Shown in pieces: positions 1 through 7,608 of a stretch of 64,000 bases of DNA. Under the pieces are notes generated by a model. It had not been told where the DNA came from. It worked only from the letters and a program-made list of their open reading frames with translations, and made no database searches. Location: NCBI GenBank assembly GCA_005799495.1, contig SYGP01000037.1, forward strand, positions 17,716-81,715. The letters are read 5' to 3'. The stretch's first letter is position 1, and each line of letters opens with the position of its first letter. This DNA comes from Planctomycetia bacterium. GTDB taxonomy: Bacteria; Planctomycetota; Phycisphaerae; Phycisphaerales; SM1A02. A program made the position numbers and the translations under genes.

Positions 1-920
1 AGGTGCGCTGCCAACAGTACGGAGCACGCGTCTTGCTGCATGGCGACCACATCGCCGATGCGCGCGACCATGCGGATGTGGTCGCTGCCGCGGATGGACT
101 TGCCTACGTCAACGGGTTCAACGATGCAGCGATCATCGCGGGCGCCGGGACATGCGCACTCGAGGCGGTCGAGCAGGTCCAGAATCTCGATGCCATCGTC
201 ACGCCCGTCGGCGGCGGCGGACTGGTGGCAGGCATCGTGCTCGCTGCCGCAGCTGTGCGGCCGACGCTTCGCATCATCGGTGTGGAGTCGGGTCGCTGCG
301 CAAGCATGAGTGCTGCGCTTCGCGCAGGGAAGCCTGTTCGCGTCTCTGCGGAGCCGTCGCTGGCGGATGGTTTGGGCGTTCCGGAGGTCGGTGCCACGGC
401 ACTGGAAATCGTTCGTGGGCGGCTGGAGTCGGTGTGTACGGTGGGTGAGGATTCCATCACGCGCGCGATTCTCCGGTTGCTCGAGAGTGAGCGGGTGGTT
501 GCAGAGGGTGCCGCGGCAACGCCGGTCGCTGCAATGCTCGAGGGACAGCTCGAAAGCCTGCGGGGCCGACGGGTGTGCATGATGCTGTGTGGCGGCAACA
601 TCGACCCGACGGTGTTGGCGCGCGTCATCGAGCATGGACTCGCTCTCGATGGGCGCATCATCCAGTTCCTCGCTGTCATTCGCGACAGACCGGGCGGCCT
701 GGCGGAACTTGCATCTGCGATTGCCTCGACCGGTGCGAGCGTGAAGCAGGTCTCGCATGAACGAGCGTTCGGCGACGACGATGTTTCGCGCGTGCATGTG
801 CTGTGTCAAATCGAGGTGCGGGGAGCGGACCACACGGAAGAGGTCTTCGGGGCACTTCGGGCGCGCGGCATTGATGTCCTCGCGAGAGGAAGTCTCCGTC
901 AGATTGCGAATCCCGCGTGA
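1..920 (+). CDS. ilvA: Threonine ammonia-lyase (threonine dehydratase), 3' part
   Basis: The gene is cut by the left edge; about 306 C-terminal residues are present. Threonine ammonia-lyases are PLP enzymes that deaminate threonine to 2-oxobutanoate in isoleucine synthesis or threonine breakdown. The visible part has the glycine-rich phosphate-binding loop (TPVGGGGLVAG, about residue 67), the LCGGNID motif of the fold-type II core, and a C-terminal ACT domain (RDRPGGLAELASAIASTGAS, about residues 225-300). The single ACT domain suggests the shorter allosteric or catabolic-type enzyme. The PLP lysine lies upstream of the window. Its TGA overlaps the ATG of the NAD synthetase gene by one base. 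The paralogous serine dehydratase is a less likely alternative. Confidence 0.88.
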   Translation, partial: VRCQQYGARVLLHGDHIADARDHADVVAAADGLAYVNGFNDAAIIAGAGTCALEAVEQVQNLDAIVTPVGGGGLVAGIVLAAAAVRPTLRIIGVESGRCASMSAALRAGKPVRVSAEPSLADGLGVPEVGATALEIVRGRLESVCTVGEDSITRAILRLLESERVVAEGAAATPVAAMLEGQLESLRGRRVCMMLCGGNIDPTVLARVIEHGLALDGRIIQFLAVIRDRPGGLAELASAIASTGASVKQVSHERAFGDDDVSRVHVLCQIEVRGADHTEEVFGALRARGIDVLARGSLRQIANPA

Positions 921-2584
921 TGCGCCTCGCGCTCCTGTCCCTCGATTCCATCGTCGGTGATCTCGCTGGCAACGCGGCGCGGATTCGGGCGGCCGCTGAA
1001 CCGATCGCGCGCGAGGGCGTTCCACTGATCGCCACCCCTGAACTGTCTCTGCTGGGCTATCCGCCGCGCGATCTGCTGCTGCGCACGGGGCTGATCGAGC
1101 GCTGCATCGAGGCGACACGAGCGCTTGCGGTGGATTTGGCGCGCGGAGGAGCGGGGGAGAGTGCAGTCATCGTGGGTACCCCGTGGCCGTGCGAATCGGG
1201 CGCTGGGATCAGCAACGCGTGTGTGGTGTTGCGTCGCGGTGCAGTGGAATGCGTGTATCGCAAGCGGCTGCTGCCACAGTACGACGTGTTTGACGAAGCG
1301 CGTTACTTCGCGGCGGGCCACCAGCCCCTATGCATCGATGTGATGGGGCAGCGGGTCGGGCTGCTGTTGTGCGAGGATCTGTGGCGAGGCGAGGATGTCG
1401 GCGAGGGCACATACTTCGGTGATCCAGTGGGTGACAGTGTCGGCGAGGGCGCGCACCTGCTGGTGGCGATGAGCGCATCGCCGTTCTTTGCGGGCAAGCA
1501 TGTGCAGCGTCTGCGTGTGCTCCACGCTGCAGCCCAACGTGTGGGGCGTCCGATTGCGATGGTGAATGCGACGGGCGCCAACGACGACTTCATCTTCGAT
1601 GGTGGCTCGTGCGTGCTGCACCCCGATGGTCGTGGAGCGTTCACGCAGCCCTTCGGTGATGATCAGCTTCGGACGGCGCTCGATGTGCGCGAGCAAGCAC
1701 CAGCCGCGGCTGCCGAGGCGGATGAACTTGCTCGTGCGGTGGTAGCGGGGATTCGCGGCTATGTGCGCAAGACTGGCCATCGAGGAGTCCTGCTCGGTCT
1801 CTCGGGAGGCATTGACAGCGCTCTGCTCGCCGCGCTCGCCGTGGCGGCGCTTGGATCGGATGCCGTGCGCGGCGTTTCGATGCCGAGCCAGTATTCATCC
1901 GAGGGGTCTCGCAGCGACGCGATCGATACGGCCAAGCGACTTGGGATGCGATCGCCCGATCTCCTGCCAATCCACGATCTTCATGTTCTCGCGCGACAAC
2001 ACCTCGGCGCACACTGCGATCTCTCCGGGCTGACCGATGAGAATCTTCAAAGTCGCTTGCGGGGCATCACCCTGATGACGCTCTCCAATGCGACGGGTGC
2101 GCTGGTGTTGTCGACGGGGAACAAGAGCGAACTGGCCGTCGGCTACGCCACGCTGTACGGAGACATGGTCGGCGGACTGGCACCGCTGGGTGATCTGACG
2201 AAGCGTCAGGTGTACGCGATCGCGAGGCGAGTCAATGAGTGCCCTCAAGTCATCGGGTTGTCGACCGCGCCGATCCCGCCCTCGAGCATCGAGAAACCAC
2301 CCTCGGCCGAACTCCGCCCTGGGCAAGTCGATCAGGATTCCCTTCCACCCTACGACACGCTTGATGCGATTGTGGAGGGTTGGGTGGACGAGGAGCGAAC
2401 GGTCGAGGAGATCGCCACGCGGAACGCTCTCGATCTTTCGGTTGTTCGTCGATGGACGCGTGCCATCGATGCCGCGCAGTACAAGCGCTTCCAGGCCCCG
2501 CTGATCCTGAAGGTCAGCGCACGAGCGTTCGGCCCCGGGCGGCGGATGCCACTCGCCATGCGCTGGACTCCGGACGCGCGCTGA
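920..2584 (+). CDS. nadE: Glutamine-dependent NAD+ synthetase
   Basis: Catalyses ATP-dependent amidation of nicotinate adenine dinucleotide to NAD+, using ammonia from its own glutaminase domain. The N-terminal half is a CN-hydrolase domain: the lysine region is CVYRKRLLPQYDVFDE and the nucleophile is Cys151 in LLLCEDLW. The C-terminal half is the synthetase with the PP-loop SGGIDS starting at Ser295 and the STGNKSELAVGYATLYGDM motif. At 554 residues it matches the two-domain form. Start: the ATG at 920 overlaps the upstream TGA; a GTG three bases earlier is in frame. The last 71 bases overlap the 3' end of the convergent metallophosphatase gene. Confidence 0.95.
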   Translation: MRLALLSLDSIVGDLAGNAARIRAAAEPIAREGVPLIATPELSLLGYPPRDLLLRTGLIERCIEATRALAVDLARGGAGESAVIVGTPWPCESGAGISNACVVLRRGAVECVYRKRLLPQYDVFDEARYFAAGHQPLCIDVMGQRVGLLLCEDLWRGEDVGEGTYFGDPVGDSVGEGAHLLVAMSASPFFAGKHVQRLRVLHAAAQRVGRPIAMVNATGANDDFIFDGGSCVLHPDGRGAFTQPFGDDQLRTALDVREQAPAAAAEADELARAVVAGIRGYVRKTGHRGVLLGLSGGIDSALLAALAVAALGSDAVRGVSMPSQYSSEGSRSDAIDTAKRLGMRSPDLLPIHDLHVLARQHLGAHCDLSGLTDENLQSRLRGITLMTLSNATGALVLSTGNKSELAVGYATLYGDMVGGLAPLGDLTKRQVYAIARRVNECPQVIGLSTAPIPPSSIEKPPSAELRPGQVDQDSLPPYDTLDAIVEGWVDEERTVEEIATRNALDLSVVRRWTRAIDAAQYKRFQAPLILKVSARAFGPGRRMPLAMRWTPDAR

Positions 2585-3293
2585 CTCGCCGCCGGAAGTT
2601 GAACAGCCGCGGCTGCTCGCTCGGCACCACGAGGAAGGTGGCTGTCCGCAGGCAGTACGCGGTGAGCGCACCGCCGTACACACAGCCCGTGTCGATTGCC
2701 ACCACGGAAGGGCGCCCCGATTCCCGCATCAGCATGAGTGGTTGAGTCAGAGGTCGATGACCAACGATCAGGAGACCATCCGTACCGTCGTAATCCCACC
2801 ACCAGTCCGCTTCCCCGTCCGCAGCCTTGATCGTCATGCGAACGCGCGGCGGCGTTCGATCAAAGCCGCGCGAAGGATCGATGCCGGCGTGGACTGCCGT
2901 CCACTGGTAGGGCAATCGCCCGCGTACGGAGTTGTTCCGCATCGCCTCGCGCAGCAGGGACTGCGCCTCATCGAGCAGGTCTGCATCCGCAAGCACATCG
3001 ACCATCTCGCCGAGTCGCGGCGGCAGATCGCGAGTGTCGGCGTCAGGACCTGCACGTCGGATGGCAGCGAGAGCACGCGGCTCGTGGTTGCCGCAGACAA
3101 GATCGATGCGCCAACCAGCGCGTCGGCGCGCAACGATTTCTTCGACGACCAGGTCTGGTCGCGGTCCCTTGGTGAGCAGATCGCCAAGCAAGACGATGCG
3201 TGGTGTTTCATCACGGCGCGCGAGGCGACGAAACATCGCTCGCAGCTCCACACCGCATCCATGCACATCTCCCACGACAACCGTGTCGCGCAT
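2514..3293 (-). CDS. Calcineurin-like metallophosphoesterase
   Basis: A 259-residue member of the PPP/diadenosine-tetraphosphatase-like phosphoesterases, which use two metal ions to hydrolyse phosphoesters. The metal-binding motifs appear in order: GDVHG near the N-terminus (residues 8-12), GDLLTKGP (about 37) and GNHEPRA (about 68); later histidines lie in AVHAGID and IVGHRPLT. I chose the ATG at 3293 because GDVHG follows immediately and the longer frame is antisense to mutL. The mutL start is only 20 bases away in the other direction. The 3' end overlaps nadE. The substrate (protein, bis-nucleotide or other) cannot be told from the sequence. Confidence 0.88.
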   Translation of the reverse strand: MRDTVVVGDVHGCGVELRAMFRRLARRDETPRIVLLGDLLTKGPRPDLVVEEIVARRRAGWRIDLVCGNHEPRALAAIRRAGPDADTRDLPPRLGEMVDVLADADLLDEAQSLLREAMRNNSVRGRLPYQWTAVHAGIDPSRGFDRTPPRVRMTIKAADGEADWWWDYDGTDGLLIVGHRPLTQPLMLMRESGRPSVVAIDTGCVYGGALTAYCLRTATFLVVPSEQPRLFNFRRRVSARPESSAWRVASAARGRTLVR

Positions 3294-3313
3294 CGCTCTA
3301 CCATACTCCCGAT

Positions 3314-5122
3314 ATGCCCATCCGCATACTTCCTCCCGACATTGTTCAGCAGATTGCGGCTGGGGAAGTCGTGGAACGACCCGCGAGCGTCGTGAAGGAG
3401 CTGATGGAGAACGCGCTCGACGCTGGGGCGACACATGTGACGGTTCGAATCCGCGGTGGGGGTCGGGAGTCCATCGAGGTTGTCGACGATGGTTGCGGCA
3501 TCGACCCGTGCGAACTGCCGCTTGCGATTGCAGCCCATGCCACGAGCAAGATCGCTGCCACCAGCGACTTGGATGCCCTCCGTACTTTCGGATTTCGAGG
3601 CGAGGCGCTCGCAGCCATCGCGGGGGTTTCCCATGTGCGCATCCGCTCGAGGCGTCTGGGCAGCGCCGATGCGGCGATGCTCGAGAGCCGCTTTGGGCAG
3701 GTGGAACCCGTGCGTCCCGCGGCGGGCGCGGCTGGCACGGCGATCGAAGTTCTTGGATTGTTCGGCAATGTGCCTGCCCGCCGGAAGTTCCTCAAGAGTG
3801 ATCCTGCCGAGGCGGCACGCGTGACGGAAGTGGTGACGAACGCAGCGCTTGCGCATCCTTCGGTGGGATTCACACTCGAAAGTTCGGGGCGCGAGGTGTT
3901 CGCGCTCGAGCCCATGGCCGATCTCTTCGCGCGAGCGCTCGCGGTCTTCCCCGATGTCCTCGGCTCGGAGCCACTGCCCATCGCGAGTGACGCGGAGTTC
4001 GATGGAGTCTGCGCACGGGTGGTCGGGCTTGCGTGTCGCCCCGAGCGACTTCGGTCGGTCAGTCGAACGCAGCGCATCTTTGTGAACGGTCGTCCGATCA
4101 CCGATCGTTCGATGCAGCACGCGGTGCGGGAGGCGTACCGAGGACGCGCTGCACCCAACCTGCAGCCCACATTCGTGCTGTTCATCGAGATCGATCCTCA
4201 CGGGGTCGACGTGAATGTCCATCCCCAGAAGACAGAAGTGCGCTGGCGACATGCTGCGCAGATGCACCGCATGATCCACCACGCCGTCGTGGATGCACTT
4301 GAGGCGCATGTGGGTACCGCGCAGGGAGGCACGCTGCTCGGCGCGTCTCGACCCCATCTCGATCGTGCGCCGATGCAATCCGCCGACATGCCATGGGCTT
4401 CACGGGCTCTGGGTGAACCAGTCTTCACAGCCGCCATTCGTGAGCGTGGGAGCACAGGATCACCCCGCAGTGCCTCGGGCACGATGGAGTCGCCGCCTCC
4501 CGAGCACCTCCTGCAGGCGCCCGCACCGTGCGTGGATGTGCTGCTTGTGGACGACACATGGATCGTGCACGCGAGCGAAGATGGCATCGTCATCACGGAT
4601 CAGCATGCGCTGCATGAGCGGGTGATGTTTGCCGATCTTCGACGGCGCATCGCCGCAGGCACGATGATGCAGCAGCGATTCCTTGTTCCTTTGCCCGTGG
4701 CCGTACCGCCCGAGGCCATTGCCACACTTGAGTCACTCACGCCGCTCTTGCAGCGGCTCGGCATCGAGGCGAGTCCGGCGGGCCCGCGTTCGATCGCGAT
4801 CCATGCGTTCCCCGTGTTTCTGCTCGAGCGCCGTGTCGATGCAGTTGCGTTCATGGCGCACATGCTTGCGGACGAGGCGCTCGCACGCGGCGTGGAGGCG
4901 GGACAGATCCATCACGCGCAGGAGGCGGCGCTCGCGGATGTGCTTGACATGATGGCATGCAAGGCGGCGGTCAAGGCAGGTGACCGCCTGAGCCGCGAGG
5001 AGGCGGCGCGGTTGATTGCGGATGGCGCGATCACGGATCGTGGGACGCACTGTCCGCATGGGCGACCAACATCCGTTTGCATTCCGCTTGGAGACATCGA
5101 GCGGCGATTCGGCCGCCGCTGA
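3314..5122 (+). CDS. mutL: DNA mismatch repair protein MutL
   Basis: MutL links MutS mismatch recognition to strand removal. The N-terminal GHKL ATPase is clear: KELMENALDAGA (catalytic Glu32 region), DDGCGI and FGFRGEALAAI. The C-terminal half has the metal-site motifs of endonuclease-type MutL: DQHALHE at 429-435, ACKAAVKAG, CPHGRP from residue 580, and a terminal FGRR. The usual final glutamate of the DQHA(X)2E(X)4E motif is Ala440 here. Length is 602 residues, normal for the family. The ATG at 3314 gives the family N-terminus MPIRILPPDIVQQIAAGEVV. mutS is not in the window. Confidence 0.95.
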   Translation: MPIRILPPDIVQQIAAGEVVERPASVVKELMENALDAGATHVTVRIRGGGRESIEVVDDGCGIDPCELPLAIAAHATSKIAATSDLDALRTFGFRGEALAAIAGVSHVRIRSRRLGSADAAMLESRFGQVEPVRPAAGAAGTAIEVLGLFGNVPARRKFLKSDPAEAARVTEVVTNAALAHPSVGFTLESSGREVFALEPMADLFARALAVFPDVLGSEPLPIASDAEFDGVCARVVGLACRPERLRSVSRTQRIFVNGRPITDRSMQHAVREAYRGRAAPNLQPTFVLFIEIDPHGVDVNVHPQKTEVRWRHAAQMHRMIHHAVVDALEAHVGTAQGGTLLGASRPHLDRAPMQSADMPWASRALGEPVFTAAIRERGSTGSPRSASGTMESPPPEHLLQAPAPCVDVLLVDDTWIVHASEDGIVITDQHALHERVMFADLRRRIAAGTMMQQRFLVPLPVAVPPEAIATLESLTPLLQRLGIEASPAGPRSIAIHAFPVFLLERRVDAVAFMAHMLADEALARGVEAGQIHHAQEAALADVLDMMACKAAVKAGDRLSREEAARLIADGAITDRGTHCPHGRPTSVCIPLGDIERRFGRR

Positions 5123-5171
5123 GGCTCGTCCGCACGCGGGGTCGGACTGCGCGAAACCGCCGTCGAGAGGA

Positions 5172-5426
5172 TCACAGGCCGTGCTGCGGCGAGCAGGGGG
5201 GAAGGGGCGAGGTGAACACAACCGTTCGCGACCCAAGCATCTGCTGGATGTACGGCTCACAGAGTCCGCACCGTTCTGCGCATCCAAACGCGTTGCGGAG
5301 TTGCGCCACGTCGGCAGCGCCGTGGGTGTCGGCGAAGACGCGCATCTGCGCGAAGGTCACTTGGACGCAAACACAGCGGTCGATTCGCAGCGTGTGCGAT
5401 GGGGAAACAGTGCTGCAGTCGTTCAT
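5172..5426 (-). CDS. BFD-type [2Fe-2S]-binding small protein
   Basis: An 84-residue protein with the cysteine pattern of the bacterioferritin-associated-ferredoxin (BFD-like) domain: Cys18-x-Cys20 near the N-terminus and Cys53-GL-Cys56 about 33 residues later, within RCVCVQVTF and ERCGLCEPYI. BFD-like domains bind a [2Fe-2S] cluster and serve in electron transfer, iron release or as modules of larger enzymes. It is the last gene of the riboswitch-led operon, starting five bases after the pseudopilin stop. An in-frame ATG at 5444 would overlap that gene and add six residues. The partner redox protein is unknown. Confidence 0.75.
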   Translation of the reverse strand: MNDCSTVSPSHTLRIDRCVCVQVTFAQMRVFADTHGAADVAQLRNAFGCAERCGLCEPYIQQMLGSRTVVFTSPLPPCSPQHGL

Positions 5427-5430
5427 CGGT

Positions 5431-6222
5431 TCATCTCGGGTCATAGGCAGCGTTGTTGTGGCTCAGAAATCCGTTGCGCGGCCAACCCAGAGGCTGTGCG
5501 AGCAGCGATGCGCCCGATGCGGCGAGCGCGTGCTGGCCTTCGCACGGCGCGCACACGGATGAGGTGTGCCCATCGAGCCAGGCAACATTGGTGCAGCCCT
5601 GATGGCGAAATGCCTGCGCACCCGCATAGACCACCCCAAGATCCATCTCCACCAGTGCCTCGGGCGCTCGCATGAACTTGTTCGTTCCACCGCTCCAGCC
5701 GCCGTCGCCAAAGAGAGCGGTCTGCGATGGTCGAAGATGTGCGTTCGCGGGTATGCCAAGGCGGGCACTGCGCCACCCGCTTCGGAGGACTCCATCGTCG
5801 CCCACGGATGGATACGCGCCCTCGGCTCCGATGTAGGAAGTGTTGTAGTTGAAGCCCGTGCACGGAGCATCGTCCGTCGCAGTGGGCAGTGCGCAGCATG
5901 GACACTGCCGCATGGCATAGGGAGTGTCGGTGAACAGACTCAGTGGTCCAGGATGGAGTGCACCCGCACCATGAGCGAAGTCCCAGGCAGTGGTACGAAC
6001 GCCGGACGCGGTCTGCTCGTGAAGGATTGCGGCAGGAAAGGTGCCGCGGTAGATGGTGGAGTAGGCAATGGCTGCGCCGGCGAACTGACGCAAGCGAACT
6101 GCGCACTCCACGCCTCGTCCGCTTTCACGAACTCCGCCGACCACGGGAACGAGGAGGGATGCAAGAAGCACCAGTGTTCCAATGGTCACAAGCGATTCCA
6201 CGAGTGTGAAGGCGCGACGCAT
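5431..6222 (-). CDS. Prepilin-type pseudopilin with H-X9-DG motif
   Basis: A 263-residue type IV pilin-like protein. The N-terminus MRRAFTLVESL has the prepilin peptidase pattern (basic leader, then FTLVE with Glu5) followed by a hydrophobic helix (VTIGTLVLLASLLVPVV). Near the C-terminus HQGCTNVAWLDG fits the H-X9-DG motif of the many planctomycete DUF1559-like pseudopilins. Such proteins are thought to be processed by the type II secretion/type IV pilus peptidase and to sit at the cell surface or in a pseudopilus. The ATG overlaps the stop of the dockerin protein gene by one base. No other secretion genes are nearby. Confidence 0.85.
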   Translation of the reverse strand: MRRAFTLVESLVTIGTLVLLASLLVPVVGGVRESGRGVECAVRLRQFAGAAIAYSTIYRGTFPAAILHEQTASGVRTTAWDFAHGAGALHPGPLSLFTDTPYAMRQCPCCALPTATDDAPCTGFNYNTSYIGAEGAYPSVGDDGVLRSGWRSARLGIPANAHLRPSQTALFGDGGWSGGTNKFMRAPEALVEMDLGVVYAGAQAFRHQGCTNVAWLDGHTSSVCAPCEGQHALAASGASLLAQPLGWPRNGFLSHNNAAYDPR

Positions 6223-7124
6223 CACGTGGAACCCCATGCCGCGAGCAACAGCGACAGATCGCTGCCGCCGACGATGCCGTCACCGTTCAGGTCTGCCGAC
6301 GGCATGCTGCTGCCAAAGGAAGACAGCAGGATCGACAGATCGCTGCCGCCGACGATCCCATCCGCGTTCAAGTCGGCAGACCGCGCGCGCGGCAACGCGC
6401 GAGCAACAGCATCGATCTCCACATTGGGATGAAAGCCGCTCGGCACCACGATGCGCACGGCCACAGCGCTCGCGAGCCCGACGCTTGCGAGATCAATGCC
6501 TGTTCCGCCTGCACTGCCCGCGTACACCTCCACCAATTGCTCGTAGGACATCCCTTGGAGATCCGCCAACGTGAGCAATGGATCGATGGGAAGATGGGGA
6601 TCCGATCGAACCTGGCCGGCGGTCGGCGAGTAGGGCCCCACATCGGTGAACCCCATGGTGGGGAAGAGTCCATCCGCGACGACGCCGGGCACCGTGATCC
6701 ACTGCACTCCGTCTGAACTGACTTGCACGCTTCCGCCGTCTGCCGCGAGTCCCGCGCACACACCAGTCGGCCACTCACCGTCGGTGAAGAACGAGTTGCC
6801 AAAGACAATGAAGTCGATTCCGAAGGGATTGTTGGCGTCATCCAAGATGGGCGGTTGGAACGCCAGCGTGAGGCTTCCACCCGCACCAATCGAGACAATC
6901 TCGGATGTGCCGAACGGGGGCACGAATGGCGTGACGGCTCCCGGAGAAATGCCCTCGCCAGTGAACGCCTCCGGAGCGCCGAGTGCGGCAGCTGGATTGG
7001 TGAAACCGTTCGCGGGGTTCGTTCCAGGAACATAGGAAACGACGGTGGAAGCGAAGTCGTCCGATCGAGCGCGCGAAGCACTCGTGAGAACGCAGACAAA
7101 AGCCAATGCTTGAAAGCACGCCAT
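6222..7124 (-). CDS. Secreted surface protein with C-terminal dockerin-like repeats
   Basis: A 300-residue exported protein. A hydrophobic signal (MACFQALAFVCVLTSASRARS) is followed by a beta-rich domain beginning DDFASTVVSYVPGTNP, with GSLTLAFQPPILDD and GIDFIVFGNSFF, features I associate with 'cell surface protein' families of planctomycetes. The C-terminus has two calcium-loop repeats, ADLNADGIVGGSDLSILLSS and ADLNGDGIVGGSDLSLLLAA, ending AAWGST. The start at 7124 has an AGGA about ten bases upstream; ATG 7154 would add ten residues. It is the first gene behind the cobalamin riboswitch, so B12-responsive expression is likely. A role in B12 capture at the surface is possible but not shown. 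Confidence 0.75.
   Translation of the reverse strand: MACFQALAFVCVLTSASRARSDDFASTVVSYVPGTNPANGFTNPAAALGAPEAFTGEGISPGAVTPFVPPFGTSEIVSIGAGGSLTLAFQPPILDDANNPFGIDFIVFGNSFFTDGEWPTGVCAGLAADGGSVQVSSDGVQWITVPGVVADGLFPTMGFTDVGPYSPTAGQVRSDPHLPIDPLLTLADLQGMSYEQLVEVYAGSAGGTGIDLASVGLASAVAVRIVVPSGFHPNVEIDAVARALPRARSADLNADGIVGGSDLSILLSSFGSSMPSADLNGDGIVGGSDLSLLLAAWGST
6253..6356. repeat. Direct repeat encoding the two dockerin-like loops
   Basis: A 23-base sequence occurs identically at 6253-6275 and 6334-6356, 81 bases (27 codons) apart. It encodes the IVGGSDLS part of each dockerin-like calcium loop. Identity at the DNA level, beyond the protein level, suggests recent duplication or gene conversion between the units. 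Confidence 0.8.
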
Positions 7125-7221
7125 CGCTGCGCGGTCCTGCGCAAAGTTGAACATGGGGATTGTGAAACGCCTGGCCGAGCACCGTGACCCCTGAACAGAA
7201 CGCGAGGGGGCGGCACAACAC

Positions 7222-7405
7222 TGCAGGCAGGTCTTCCGACTTCGGGCACTCGAGCCTGCCTTCCCGGATTCCGCACATGCGGCTCCAGTGGCTTCTCTGG
7301 CTCGGGCATCAGACCTCATCGGTCTCACCCGTTACGGCGGCGCGTCCGCGGCGGATTTTCACCGCCTTCCCTCGCATGCACGAATCGGGCCAGCCGACGC
7401 ATGCA
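7222..7405 (-). promoter_or_regulatory. Cobalamin riboswitch
   Basis: Read on the minus strand, the region has the hallmarks of the adenosylcobalamin aptamer in order: GAGGGAAGGCGGTGAAAATC, then CCGCCGCGGACGCGCCGCC, a GTAACGG segment, the GCCACTGG-like element, and the terminal B12 box GTCGGAAGACCTGCC at 7226-7240. It lies about 100 bases before the start of the dockerin protein gene in the right orientation. Family knowledge: these elements usually repress downstream genes when B12 is plentiful. The 5' limit is an estimate. Confidence 0.9.
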
Positions 7406-7411
7406 TACGCC

Positions 7412-7431
7412 TCGGCTCACGAGTGCCGAGG
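7412..7431. promoter_or_regulatory. Inverted repeat upstream of the riboswitch
   Basis: CTCGGC and GCCGAG arms around an eight-base loop (TCACGAGT) make a 6-bp hairpin, just 5' of the riboswitch on the minus strand. It could be part of the leader or a protein site. The rest of 7405-7608 shows nothing else beyond a second small hairpin at 7568-7583. Confidence 0.35.
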
Positions 7432-7567
7432 ATCAAGCACGGCGAAAGAGTACACGCGTCGGAACCATCCGTCGTTCGTTGCGGGAACCCGCTCTTTCCG
7501 CTACTTTTATGGCTTCCCCACAGCGGAGGGTTGTTCGTCCGCTCGGTCGCTGGACCCGTTTCGTGAA

Positions 7568-7583
7568 CAGACCGCAGGGTCTG
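7568..7583. promoter_or_regulatory. Small inverted repeat before the HEAT-protein gene
   Basis: CAGACC-GCAG-GGTCTG forms a perfect six-pair stem with a four-base loop, ending eight bases before the GAGAGGA ribosome binding site of the next gene. It could be a leader hairpin or an operator. No poly-T follows, so a terminator is unlikely. Confidence 0.35.
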
Positions 7584-7608
7584 TGCCCCTTGAGAGGAAC
7601 TTTCGATC

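Noticed and set aside
2834..4378. 514-codon minus-strand frame across mutL
   Set aside because: Antisense to mutL and to the phosphatase in another frame; composition typical of a shadow.
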